Source of the DNA: Nitrospirota bacterium
GTDB taxonomy: Bacteria > Nitrospirota > Thermodesulfovibrionia > Thermodesulfovibrionales > UBA6898
Direction of reading: 5' to 3'
NCBI GenBank assembly: GCA_021811105.1
Contig: JAJZPM010000012.1
Span: forward strand, 1 to 64,000
DNA length: 64,000 bases
In this document: one piece after another, positions 36,302 to 44,219 of the stretch
How positions within the stretch are numbered: the stretch's first letter is position 1
Layout: each line of letters opens with the position of its first letter
Position numbers and translations under genes: made by a program
The notes under the pieces: model-generated
What the model was told of the DNA's origin: nothing
Databases searched by the model: none
The model's input: the letters and a program-made list of their open reading frames with translations, nothing else

Positions 36302-37405
36302 TTGAAGATAGGCATCAACGCCACATTCCTCCACAACGCACCGACAGGACTTGGAGTCTTCACGCAGGAGGTTTCACGTTGTCTTGTTGAGCGCGACAGG
36401 GACACACTTATCTTCTCACCTTTCCATTTTGACGGCGTTCCACGGTCGGCAATTTCCCTCGTTCCCTCATCAATAGGGGGATCGACGCGTTTTTGGAACA
36501 ACCTTCTGAGAGTGTCTTACCAAAACGCGGTGCTGCCGTTTAGGTGCAGGGCCGGGAAGCGCGATCTACTTTATTGTCCGATGATGGAATATCCCTTTCT
36601 CCCCATGGTGCCGCTTGTGGTCCAGGTCCATGACCTGCACCCTCTCAGGTTTCTTCCTCAATTCGGCAGGGCCGGTCTCTATTTCAAACTCTCACTTGCC
36701 CGTCTTGGCAAAACGGCCCGTCGTATAACCGTTGTTTCTGAATATGTAAAAGAAGAGTTGCTTCGTGAGACTGATATCCCCGACGACAGGATCGATGTCG
36801 TGTTGAACGGATACAACAAAAAAAGGTTTTACCCGCAACCGCTTCAGGAGAGAAAGGAGTTTCTGCAGAGATATTCTTTAGGAGACCGCTATGTACTTTT
36901 TGTCGGAAATCTTTTCCCGTACAAAAATGTCACCTTGCTTATTGAGACATTCCTGCGCATAAAGGAGGAGATCCCCCATGATCTCGTCATCGCAGGCAGG
37001 AGGGAGTTCTTCAACGGGACCCTTCCTCAGGATGAAAGAGTGCGTTACCTCGACTATGTCCCCCAGGGAGACCTTCCCGGGCTCTACTCGTATGCCGACA
37101 TACTTGTCCACCCATCCCTGAGCGAGGGTTTCGGCCTGACGCCTCTGGAGGCCATGGCCTGCGGCACGCCTGTCATATGCTCAAATCGCACTTCATTACC
37201 TGAGGTGATTGGAGACGCGGGGCTGCTCTTTGATCCGGCTGACAGTGCCGCCCTCGGAGAGCTGATCCTGACGACCCTCGGGAATGAGGGGCTGAGGAAA
37301 ACGCTCTCGGCCAAGGGGCTCAAGAGGGCTGAACTATTTTCCTGGGAAAAGACAGCACAGGGAATTCTTCATTCGTGCGAGAAGGCCCTGCAGGGCAGCG
37401 CATGA
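36302..37405 (+). CDS. GT4-family glycosyltransferase
   Basis: The protein has 367 residues with a TTG start, chosen because 'KIGINATFLHNAPTGLGVFTQEV' is the canonical GT4 N-terminus and no earlier start exists in frame. GT-B fold features: 'VLFVGNLFPYKNVTLLIETFLRI' (linker and donor domain start) and the retaining E-x7-E motif in 'LVHPSLSEGFGLTPLEAMACGTPVICSNRTSLPEV'. It is cytosolic or membrane-associated. It overlaps the next gene by 4 bp (ATGA), forming a two-gene glycosyltransferase operon. No strong promoter was found upstream, though a TATGAT lies near 36230. Confidence 0.92.
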   Translation: MKIGINATFLHNAPTGLGVFTQEVSRCLVERDRDTLIFSPFHFDGVPRSAISLVPSSIGGSTRFWNNLLRVSYQNAVLPFRCRAGKRDLLYCPMMEYPFLPMVPLVVQVHDLHPLRFLPQFGRAGLYFKLSLARLGKTARRITVVSEYVKEELLRETDIPDDRIDVVLNGYNKKRFYPQPLQERKEFLQRYSLGDRYVLFVGNLFPYKNVTLLIETFLRIKEEIPHDLVIAGRREFFNGTLPQDERVRYLDYVPQGDLPGLYSYADILVHPSLSEGFGLTPLEAMACGTPVICSNRTSLPEVIGDAGLLFDPADSAALGELILTTLGNEGLRKTLSAKGLKRAELFSWEKTAQGILHSCEKALQGSA

Positions 37406-38511
37406 AGGTACTGCATCTTCTCTACGAAAGCGAAGGGGATTATTACGGGACCGGCGGTGTCGGCGTCAGGGCCTATGAGATCTACCGGCACCTGAAGGAC
37501 AGGCACGATATCACGTTGCTCTGCAAGAAGTATCCTGGCGCAGCGGACGGGTACAAGGACGGACTGCGACACCTCTTTGCCGGGACCGAGAGCAAAAGCC
37601 TCACAAAAACGTTCCTCGCCTATGCGTATAAGGCAGCGCAGCTGGTCAGAGATCGTGGAGACTCGTATGACATCATAGTCGAGGAATTTTCTCCTGCAAT
37701 CCCGACGTTTCTCCATGTGGTCGCGGGGAAACCGGTAGTGCTCCAGGTCCAGGGATACACGGGAGCGCTCTATTTCAGGAAATACAATCCTCTCTACGCA
37801 TCGGCCCTCTCCCTCATGGAGCAGTTGCGGCCGGCCTGCTACCGGAACTTTATCTTTGTCAACGATGAGACGGCGGCAAGGTTCCGCAGAAACGCAGGGA
37901 GCCGCACCGCGATAATTGCCAACGGTGTTTCACCGGAACTTCTCAGCGTTCCGATATTCAAAGGAGACTATGTTCTATACTTCGGGAGAATAGACATGTA
38001 CGGCAAAGGGCTTGATCTCCTCCTTGCCGCGTACAAAGAATTTTCGCAAAGGCTTCCTGCCATGCGGCTCGTGATCGCGGGTGACGGACGGGATATGGAA
38101 AAGTTTAAGAAAGCGGTCACGGCCCTCCCAGGCGAAGTACGAAAGAAGATCGAGATCGTCGGATGGGTTTCCGGCAACATGAAGACAGAAGTCCTGAGGA
38201 AAGCTGCATTCGTGGTATTCCCTTCTCGCCACGAAGTCCAGCCGATCGCGGTCTTGGAAGCAATGGCCTGCGGGAAGCCGGTCGTCGTGAGCGACATACC
38301 AGGCTTCAACTTTGTGCAAAAAAACGGTGCAGGACTGTCTTTCAAATCCGGCGACGCCCCCTCCCTGGCACTCTCCATGAAGGAGCTTGCGGAAAGCGGG
38401 GACCGGATAGAGACCGGGCTGCGGGGCAGGGAATCGGCCAAGAACATGACCTGGGAAAAGGTAGCAGAGCGGTTCGAGAAGTTCCTCATCGACACGGCGG
38501 GATTGTCATAG
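37402..38511 (+). CDS. GT4-family glycosyltransferase
   Basis: The trimmed protein has 369 residues, starting 'MKVLHLLYESEGDYYGTGGVGVRAYEIYRHL' at an ATG that overlaps the upstream TGA. The N-terminal acceptor domain has 'TGGVGVRAYEI', and the donor domain has 'VLYFGRIDMYGKGLDLLLAAYKEF' and 'FPSRHEVQPIAVLEAMACGKPVVVSDIPGF'. It is a retaining GT-B enzyme co-translated with the preceding GT4. Sugar specificity is unknown. It ends before a repeat-rich convergent intergenic region. Confidence 0.92.
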   Translation: MKVLHLLYESEGDYYGTGGVGVRAYEIYRHLKDRHDITLLCKKYPGAADGYKDGLRHLFAGTESKSLTKTFLAYAYKAAQLVRDRGDSYDIIVEEFSPAIPTFLHVVAGKPVVLQVQGYTGALYFRKYNPLYASALSLMEQLRPACYRNFIFVNDETAARFRRNAGSRTAIIANGVSPELLSVPIFKGDYVLYFGRIDMYGKGLDLLLAAYKEFSQRLPAMRLVIAGDGRDMEKFKKAVTALPGEVRKKIEIVGWVSGNMKTEVLRKAAFVVFPSRHEVQPIAVLEAMACGKPVVVSDIPGFNFVQKNGAGLSFKSGDAPSLALSMKELAESGDRIETGLRGRESAKNMTWEKVAERFEKFLIDTAGLS

Positions 38512-38551
38512 GATTTTCAGATTATTACTCCGGCAATAAAATTCCGCAATT

Positions 38552-38631
38552 TGTCATTCCCGCAGTCTTTAGGCGGGAATCCAGAAAGAACAGAGACCCT
38601 GGATGCCCGACAAAGAAACTCGGGCATGACG
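38552..38631. repeat. MITE/REP-like repeat with terminal inverted repeats
   Basis: The ~80-bp unit begins TGTCATTCCCG and ends CGGGCATGACG, with internal stems CATTCCCGC/GCGGGAAT and TGCCCGA/TCGGGCA. Related units occur at 51199-51217 and 56063-56135. Further on, ACCACAGAG (38667-38675) and CTCTGTGGT (38779-38787) form a second inverted repeat. The 38512-38815 gap lies between convergent genes, holds no ORF, and may act as a bidirectional terminator. Confidence 0.7.
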
Positions 38632-38815
38632 ATATTTAATTGCCGGGTTAAGATAAATAGCGATCAACCACAGAGACGCTGAGTCACGGAGCTGAACAAT
38701 ACGGGAATAGACAGGAACAGGCCCCTCACCTCACCGGAGAACTCTCCTCCACCCGTTTTTTCCTCAGTGTCTCCGTGCCTCTGTGGTAAATGTACCGCAC
38801 TATCACAGTAAGGGC

Positions 38816-39970
38816 TTACTCTGAAAAAATTACCGGCTTAATGTTCTCTTTTTTGCCGATCTGGACTGCCATTTCACGGGATTTCCCCCTGTCTTCAAAC
38901 TTGCCCACCAGTACCCGATATATGACACCCTTGCCTTTGACGTCGCTCTTCAGGGTAAATGCATCATACCCTTTTTCTTTCAGTTTCTTTGTGAGCGTTC
39001 CCGCATTTGTCTCGTTCCTGAAGACCCCGACCTGGACAGAGTAGACCAACTTGCCCGAGGGTTTTTTCGCTGGGGCCTTTGCTGCAGGCGCTGGTGCCGA
39101 AGATGAGGCAACACCGGCTTTTCCGGGGGGGGCAGGGACAGCAACCGGGGCAGAGGCTGTCTTTTCCTCTGCAACTGGCTGCTTTGCCGGTTCAGCAACG
39201 GGTGAAGCTTCGGGCTTTTCAGGCTTCTCGACCGTTCTGGGCGGCGCCGCCGGAATCTTTGTCTGAAGGCCGGTCCCAGGTATCAGCCCGCTGTAATACA
39301 GAGCTCCCGCCACACCGACGACTATCACTAATACCGCAAGGAGCGCCACCAGCGCTTTCCTGCTCTTTCTTCCCCCGGCGGTCTCTTCTTCAGGGATGTA
39401 GGATTCGGCAGGCTCCTCCCGCTCCTCTTGAGGGCTCTTAAGGACTTCTTCGCCCTCTTCTTCCATGTCCGCTATTTCCGACAAGTCCGACAGACGGGAC
39501 TTCGAAGAGACCTCTTCTTGAAGCCCAGGGGATGGCGATCCAGGAGCAGGCATTTTGTCTTCCCTGAACTCGGGGGCTTTCTCCCTGACACGAAGCACAA
39601 CAGGGGACTTGACGTTGATCGCCTTTTCGGTCTTTTCGAGGAGTTCGGCCGCGCTGACCGGCATTGACAGAGAATCGACTACGCCGAAGGAACTGGGGTC
39701 AGTTCCTCCTGGGCCGGAGGCGAGCAAAATAATCGGCACGGTCTTCAGCGACTCATAGCTGCGTATCGTCCTGCAGACCTCCATGCCCTTCTCGCTTGTA
39801 TCCTCGGGGTTCACGAAAATCAGCGAAGGCCTGACCTTCTGGGCCATCTCGGCGCCCACGTCACCTCCGGGAACTGCAAAAACGAGATAACCTTCGGTTT
39901 CCAGAGTAGACGCGATGAACTGTTCTGTTTCGCTATCGGCGTCGATTACGAGGACCGTCTTACTTGCCAT
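38816..39970 (-). CDS. Degenerate receiver - transmembrane - SPOR domain protein
   Basis: The protein has 384 residues. The N-terminal receiver-like domain is 'VLVIDADSETEQFIASTLETEGYLV', but the phosphoacceptor position reads 'SLIFVNPED' (Asn where Asp is expected) and the conserved 'KP' Lys is 'MP', so it is probably not phosphorylated. An acidic linker is followed by a transmembrane helix (about 208-228, 'ALVALLAVLVIVVGVAGALYYSG'). A Pro/Ala-rich periplasmic stretch leads to a C-terminal SPOR domain ('VYSVQVGVFRNETNAGTLTKKLKEKGYDAFTL...YRVLVGKF'). SPOR domains bind peptidoglycan lacking stem peptides. The gene lies 36 bp after the MamK-like gene and is inferred to link it to the cell wall. 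Confidence 0.9.
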   Translation of the reverse strand: MASKTVLVIDADSETEQFIASTLETEGYLVFAVPGGDVGAEMAQKVRPSLIFVNPEDTSEKGMEVCRTIRSYESLKTVPIILLASGPGGTDPSSFGVVDSLSMPVSAAELLEKTEKAINVKSPVVLRVREKAPEFREDKMPAPGSPSPGLQEEVSSKSRLSDLSEIADMEEEGEEVLKSPQEEREEPAESYIPEEETAGGRKSRKALVALLAVLVIVVGVAGALYYSGLIPGTGLQTKIPAAPPRTVEKPEKPEASPVAEPAKQPVAEEKTASAPVAVPAPPGKAGVASSSAPAPAAKAPAKKPSGKLVYSVQVGVFRNETNAGTLTKKLKEKGYDAFTLKSDVKGKGVIYRVLVGKFEDRGKSREMAVQIGKKENIKPVIFSE

Positions 39971-40006
39971 GATAAATCTCCCGTCTTCAGATGTAGTGAG
40001 AGAATC

Positions 40007-41035
40007 TCAAAGAGGTTCCCAGTATTTCGAGGGCATGTCCTGCGCGAGTTTTAGCGCGCCGTCGGAACCCGCAAATAGAGGGTCTTCGACGCACGACACC
40101 TTGCAGGGACCATATTCCTTCAGCGCATCCTGAAGGTGCTCGCGAAGCCCCCTGATAAGGCTGCCGCCTCCCGCCAGGACGATGTTGTTCTTTATCTTCA
40201 CCTGAAACTCAGGGTCGAATCGCGCGATCATCTCTGCAGTAGTTTCGGCAAGCGCCGGCAGGATACTTTCGCACGCGCGCCTTATCTCGTTCTTGATGTC
40301 GTGCATCACCGGCTTGCCGTCGACTGGGATTTCCACCCGTATCTCATCCGGCGTGTCCCGGACAAAGCTGTACTGCTCCTTGAACTGCCGGACCATATTT
40401 TTGTTGAACTTTGAATTCGGGTATTTCTCGCTGAGGTAACTGAAGAGCTGCTCGTCTATGTAATCGCCCGCCGTCAGGACAGTCTTCTGGTCCTCCTCCG
40501 ACGGTATTGACCCGTGCATAATACAGAAGTCCGCCGTGCCGGCGCCGATGTCGATCACCATCGAGTTATTCAGGAGGTTCATGCCGTACGCCACGGCAAA
40601 CGGCTCCGTCACGACCATCAGCGAATGTACGAACTCCGTCACGGCCTTCCGTATCGCCAGCTTGTTCACCTTCAGCGTGTCGGCGGGAACACCGACGACC
40701 GCGTGTATCTTCTGTCCCGATGCAGGACCGGCAAGTTCGATCAGGTGCCTGATGATCTCCTTCACCGCCTCGTCGTTCCTGCTGATGCCTTCCTTGATTA
40801 CGCCGTGTTCCAGAGGCCGGCAGATGTCGAGTGAAAGCCTGTTCTGGAGCGCCTCGGAGCCGAACAGCACCGGCTTGCCGACCACCTGAAGCGCAATAAA
40901 ATCCTTCGGCCAGCCGACGAAACTCTCTATCCATTCCCTCTTGCCGTTGCCCGCCGAGATCGAACTCCTCGACGTCCCGAGGTCGATACCGACAAACAAT
41001 ACATCATCTTTTTTCCGCGTATCTGTCTGCGCCAT
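40007..41035 (-). CDS. MamK-like bacterial actin
   Basis: The trimmed protein has 342 residues, starting 'MAQTDTRKKDDVLFVGIDLGTSRSS'. Actin-superfamily ATPase motifs are present: phosphate 1 'GIDLGTSRSS', phosphate 2 'MVIDIGAGTADFCIMHGS' and adenosine 'NNIVLAGGGSLIRGL'. The overall similarity and the C-terminal 'PSKYWEPL' resemble what I recall of magnetosome MamK rather than MreB or ParM. The start lies inside the amiC 3' end (32-bp overlap), with GGAG upstream, so the two are coupled. No other mam genes are present. The likely role is a cytoplasmic filament working with the SPOR protein and amidase. DnaK/FtsA-type alternatives fit less well. Confidence 0.85.
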   Translation of the reverse strand: MAQTDTRKKDDVLFVGIDLGTSRSSISAGNGKREWIESFVGWPKDFIALQVVGKPVLFGSEALQNRLSLDICRPLEHGVIKEGISRNDEAVKEIIRHLIELAGPASGQKIHAVVGVPADTLKVNKLAIRKAVTEFVHSLMVVTEPFAVAYGMNLLNNSMVIDIGAGTADFCIMHGSIPSEEDQKTVLTAGDYIDEQLFSYLSEKYPNSKFNKNMVRQFKEQYSFVRDTPDEIRVEIPVDGKPVMHDIKNEIRRACESILPALAETTAEMIARFDPEFQVKIKNNIVLAGGGSLIRGLREHLQDALKEYGPCKVSCVEDPLFAGSDGALKLAQDMPSKYWEPL

Positions 41036-42050
41036 AGCCTGCTTCTCCTTTATTGATATAGTCCAATATCCCCGCTTCGAGGTCATGCGCGATATTTTCC
41101 CTGTGCGCCTCGGTATTGAGCTGCTTCTCTTCCTGCCTGTTGCTGAGGCATGACACCTCTGCAAGAACGGCCGGCACTTCGGCGCCGAGGAGCACAACAA
41201 AAGGCGCCCGCTTTACCCCGAAGTTGTAGGCATTTCCGTTTTCCTTTTCCATATTTACAAAAAGGTTCTTCTGTATGGAATAGGCAAGTTCCCTCGATTC
41301 CTGGAGTTTGAGTTTCTGACCGAGCTTCTCGATGATCTCCTTGAATTCACCGAGGCCGTATTGGGAACCGGCGTTTTCCTGTTCGGCGAGCTCCTGCGTC
41401 TTGCTGTCAGCGGATGGGCCGAAATAATATGTCTCGATGATATTGATCGGCTTCGAAGGAAGATAATTTAGATGTATCGAGACGAAGAGGTCGGCCTTTG
41501 CCTCCCGGGCAAGTTCGACCCGCTTATTGAGGGGCAGCGTGACGTCTTCGCTCCGTGTCATGACAACATGGAAACGTCCGTACTTGTCGAGACGGGACTT
41601 GAGACGTTTTGCAATATCGAGGGCGATGTCCTTCTCCGCGGTTCCCATCTTCCCCCTTGTCCCCGAATCCACACCGCCATGGCCCGCATCGATCATGATC
41701 GTCTTGACTCCCAAACCGAAGGTGCGGCTCACCGACACGTCCGCATTGGTGATAAAGGCCTTAAAATCCGAGGGGTTCGGCAATTCAGCGGACGAAGGGA
41801 GCGGACGCATCACTGTTCCCCCCGCTGTCTGCTTTTCAGCAAGCAAGGGGGCATCCAGATAATTACCCCCCGCCAGGACAACTATCGCCGCAATACATAA
41901 TATCAGTAAGAGCCTGTTCGGAGAGAACGTCCGCTGTCTCAAAAGGGCGCCCTTTTTCTTGCCGATTATCCGCAGATTCTCTTCGTAGATCCCTTTCAGG
42001 ATCTCCTGGCGAACCTTCAGCTCTTTTTTCCTGAAAAAAGCGGAAATCAT
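41004..42050 (-). CDS. Membrane-anchored N-acetylmuramoyl-L-alanine amidase (Amidase_3)
   Basis: The protein has 348 residues from the ATG of 'MISAFFRKKEL'; a GTG four codons earlier is also possible. One transmembrane helix (about 45-62, 'LLLILCIAAIVVLAGG') places the catalytic domain in the periplasm. Zinc and catalytic motifs are 'TIMIDAGHGGVDSGTRG', 'ADLFVSIHLNYLP' and 'PAVLAEVSCLSNRQEE', as in AmiC/CwlM-type enzymes that cut the bond between MurNAc and L-Ala. It makes the denuded glycan that SPOR domains bind, and it is in one operon with a MamK-like actin and a SPOR protein. Confidence 0.93.
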   Translation of the reverse strand: MISAFFRKKELKVRQEILKGIYEENLRIIGKKKGALLRQRTFSPNRLLLILCIAAIVVLAGGNYLDAPLLAEKQTAGGTVMRPLPSSAELPNPSDFKAFITNADVSVSRTFGLGVKTIMIDAGHGGVDSGTRGKMGTAEKDIALDIAKRLKSRLDKYGRFHVVMTRSEDVTLPLNKRVELAREAKADLFVSIHLNYLPSKPINIIETYYFGPSADSKTQELAEQENAGSQYGLGEFKEIIEKLGQKLKLQESRELAYSIQKNLFVNMEKENGNAYNFGVKRAPFVVLLGAEVPAVLAEVSCLSNRQEEKQLNTEAHRENIAHDLEAGILDYINKGEAGYGADRYAEKR

Positions 42051-42158
42051 AATAGTATGCACACTTTAACAATTTACAGGAAAAAATTCAATGACGGCCC
42101 GCCGTAGCCTAAAGAGGCCATCCACCATAGGAGAAGTCCCCCCTTGCCCAAGGGGACA

Positions 42159-42863
42159 TCATTTTGCGTCTTTGCCCGCGATATAATAGTATTGCGCGCC
42201 AAAGGGTATACGTCGCAGATACCTCTCCAGGGGAATGAAGATCGAGAGAAATTTCGGAAAGAATACGGCAAATCGCAACGTCTTCCGTCCAAAGCCGCTT
42301 TCAGACAGTATCCGGCCGGCATAAAGAGGGCTAAGGAGCCTCGCGTCCCTATCGAATTCGCATGAGTGCACCGCCCTTAGTGTGAGCGGGTTCAGCGGGT
42401 TATGCTCGAAAAGGAAGAACTCGCCCCGAGCCTCCAGCCTTTCATAAATATTTTTTAGGACTTCGACGTGCCTTTCAAAGGGGATATGGTGGAATACATT
42501 TGCGGCGAAGATGACATCGAAATCGATATCGAATGGCTGTTTGATCCCGTCAAAGACTTCGAAGACCACATTAGAGAGACCTTTGTTCCTATCTTTAGCG
42601 GCCTCGATCGATTCTCGGGAGACGTCTATCGAAAAGATGGCCGCCTCGGGGAGATATTTCCGGATGAACGCTTCGCTTTTCCCTATCCCGCAGCCGAAAT
42701 TCAGAAAGTTCAGACGCTCCTTTTCCCTGCCCTGGGCCCTTAGAAAATCGAATATTTCCCTTATCTTGTATTCGTCGAAATAGGCCGGGCCGAATCCGGA
42801 GAGGCGGATATTTGCCGCATGCAGTTCTTCGTAGCTCCCGGCATATTTATCGAATTCAGCCAT
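42159..42863 (-). CDS. SAM-dependent methyltransferase
   Basis: The trimmed protein has 234 residues, from 'MAEFDKYAGSYEELHAANIRLSGFGPAYFDEYKIREI'. SAM motifs are 'LNFLNFGCGIGKSEAFIRKYLPEAAIFSIDVSRESIEAAK' and 'DVIFAANVFHHIPFERHVEVLKNIYERLEARGEFFLFEHNPLNPLT'. The last phrase is typical of methyltransferases paired with polyprenyl-phosphate GTs. The start lies 14 nt after the GtrB-like gene's stop codon, so they are co-transcribed. It probably methylates a lipid-linked sugar; this is inferred. An imperfect hairpin GTCCCC...GGGGAC lies at 42136-42157, just beyond its stop codon. Confidence 0.88.
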   Translation of the reverse strand: MAEFDKYAGSYEELHAANIRLSGFGPAYFDEYKIREIFDFLRAQGREKERLNFLNFGCGIGKSEAFIRKYLPEAAIFSIDVSRESIEAAKDRNKGLSNVVFEVFDGIKQPFDIDFDVIFAANVFHHIPFERHVEVLKNIYERLEARGEFFLFEHNPLNPLTLRAVHSCEFDRDARLLSPLYAGRILSESGFGRKTLRFAVFFPKFLSIFIPLERYLRRIPFGAQYYYIAGKDAK

Positions 42864-42876
42864 CCGGGTCGTACCC

Positions 42877-43839
42877 TTACCCGTCTCGATCACGGTGGAA
42901 GGTGTCACCGATATTGAGCATCTCCTTGACGAAAAAGAGCGGCCTTCTTTTCACTTCGAGGTATATTTTCCCCACATATTCCCCGATAAGACCCAGGAAG
43001 AGTATGTTCAGGCCGCCGATAAAAAAAAGCGGGATCACCGTCGAAGTCCAGCCGGGGATCGTCCTTCCGGCGAATTTTTCGTAAAAAGCCCATGCGACAA
43101 GGCAGAGTGAAGTGACAAAGATGGTCAGTCCGACAAGAGAGGCAAGCCTGAGCGGCACATTGCTGAAGGAGGTAATCCCTTCCCATGCAAAGGCCAGCAT
43201 CTTGCGTAACGGATATTTGGTAGCGCCTGCAAACCTCTCCTGTCTTTCATAGTAGATGATTTCATGGTCGAACCCGAGATAAGGGAAGATGCCGCGGAGG
43301 AAGATATTGGTTTCCCCGATCTTCCTGAACGCGGCAACAACCTTTTTCGAGATAAGCCGGTAGTCCGCGTGGTCATATATAAGGTCTACCCCCATGATCT
43401 GCATCAGCCGGTAAAAGAACTGCGCAGTCAGCCGTTTGAACATGGTGTCTTTCTCCCTCGTCCTGCGTACGGCGTAGACAACGTCGTTTCCCTGCCGGTA
43501 TTTTTCGAGCATCTCCCCGATCAATTCAGGTGGGTCCTGGAGGTCGGCGTCGAGACTTACGACCGCGTCGCCGGATGAATGGAGTATCCCTGCAGCCAGG
43601 GCACGCTGATGACCGAAATTACGGCTGAAGGAGATGACCTTCACCTTAGGAGATTCTGCCGCAAGTTTTCTGAGGATCTCAAGGGAGCGGTCACGGGAGC
43701 CGTCATCGACAAAGACGATCTCATAGTCATCGATCAGGCCCTTGCCGCGAATTCCGGCAAGCGCCTCCAGCACGGTCGCGTGAGTGGTCCCTATCACCGC
43801 TTCTTCATTGAAGAGCGGGATGACGATGCTAAGTTTCAT
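42877..43839 (-). CDS. GtrB/DPM1-like polyprenyl-phosphate glycosyltransferase
   Basis: The trimmed protein has 320 residues from 'MKLSIVIPLFNEEAVIG'. The GT2 catalytic domain has 'DYEIVFVDDGSRDRSLEIL' and the D-x-D 'VVSLDADLQDPPELI'. Two C-terminal transmembrane helices ('LRLASLVGLTIFVTSLCLVAWAFYE', 'VIPLFFIGGLNILFLGLIGEYVGKIYLEVKRRP') are diagnostic of GtrB/YfdH-type enzymes, which load a sugar onto undecaprenyl phosphate. It is followed by a methyltransferase gene. A GT39-like membrane enzyme, the type that uses such donors, is encoded upstream. A strong promoter (44111-44139) with a ~265-nt leader precedes it. Confidence 0.94.
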   Translation of the reverse strand: MKLSIVIPLFNEEAVIGTTHATVLEALAGIRGKGLIDDYEIVFVDDGSRDRSLEILRKLAAESPKVKVISFSRNFGHQRALAAGILHSSGDAVVSLDADLQDPPELIGEMLEKYRQGNDVVYAVRRTREKDTMFKRLTAQFFYRLMQIMGVDLIYDHADYRLISKKVVAAFRKIGETNIFLRGIFPYLGFDHEIIYYERQERFAGATKYPLRKMLAFAWEGITSFSNVPLRLASLVGLTIFVTSLCLVAWAFYEKFAGRTIPGWTSTVIPLFFIGGLNILFLGLIGEYVGKIYLEVKRRPLFFVKEMLNIGDTFHRDRDG

Positions 43840-44110
43840 CTCTTTCGATCCCGTGCTTTCTCCCGTGTTCACTCTCGTAAATCCCCTTCCCCCGGACAAT
43901 GTAATTTATCAGGAGTTCACGACGTTCATTATCATTACTGTCTCGAAGTAAAAAAATATTTTGAGTCGGACGAATGCTGCCTTCGAAGGCTAGGATGCGA
44001 CAAGAAGCGCAACCAGGGCAAAGAAGAATATTGCCTTATGTAATTTACTACATGCCGCCCGGGGTGAAAAAAAGCCGCACGACTAGAGATATCCTCTTTT
44101 CCCATTCATA

Positions 44111-44139
44111 AAAATACCGATTTCATGCCAAATTGTCAA
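44111..44139 (-). promoter_or_regulatory. Predicted promoter of the gtrB-like operon
   Basis: TTGACA (44139-44134), a 17-bp spacer, TATTTT (44116-44111) on the - strand. The transcript would carry a leader of about 265 nt before the GT start; no ORF or known riboswitch is evident in it. The rest of 43840-44219 holds nothing else recognised. Confidence 0.65.
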
Positions 44140-44219
44140 CTTATCAGGGTCGTATCGATTCTTATGTGGCAACGGGATTAGAAGATTAGCGCCACACCTG
44201 GCTCAACTCTCTGTAGTAT

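Noticed and set aside
38552-38631. CRISPR repeat
   Set aside because: Single palindromic units at scattered sites without spacers; fits REP/MITE sequence.
40007-41035. Magnetosome gene island
   Set aside because: Only the actin resembles MamK; no mamA, mamB, mamI, mamM, mamQ, mad or man genes are nearby.
42136-42157. Strong terminator after the methyltransferase gene
   Set aside because: The stem GTCCCC/GGGGAC is imperfect and no T-run follows; kept only as a note.
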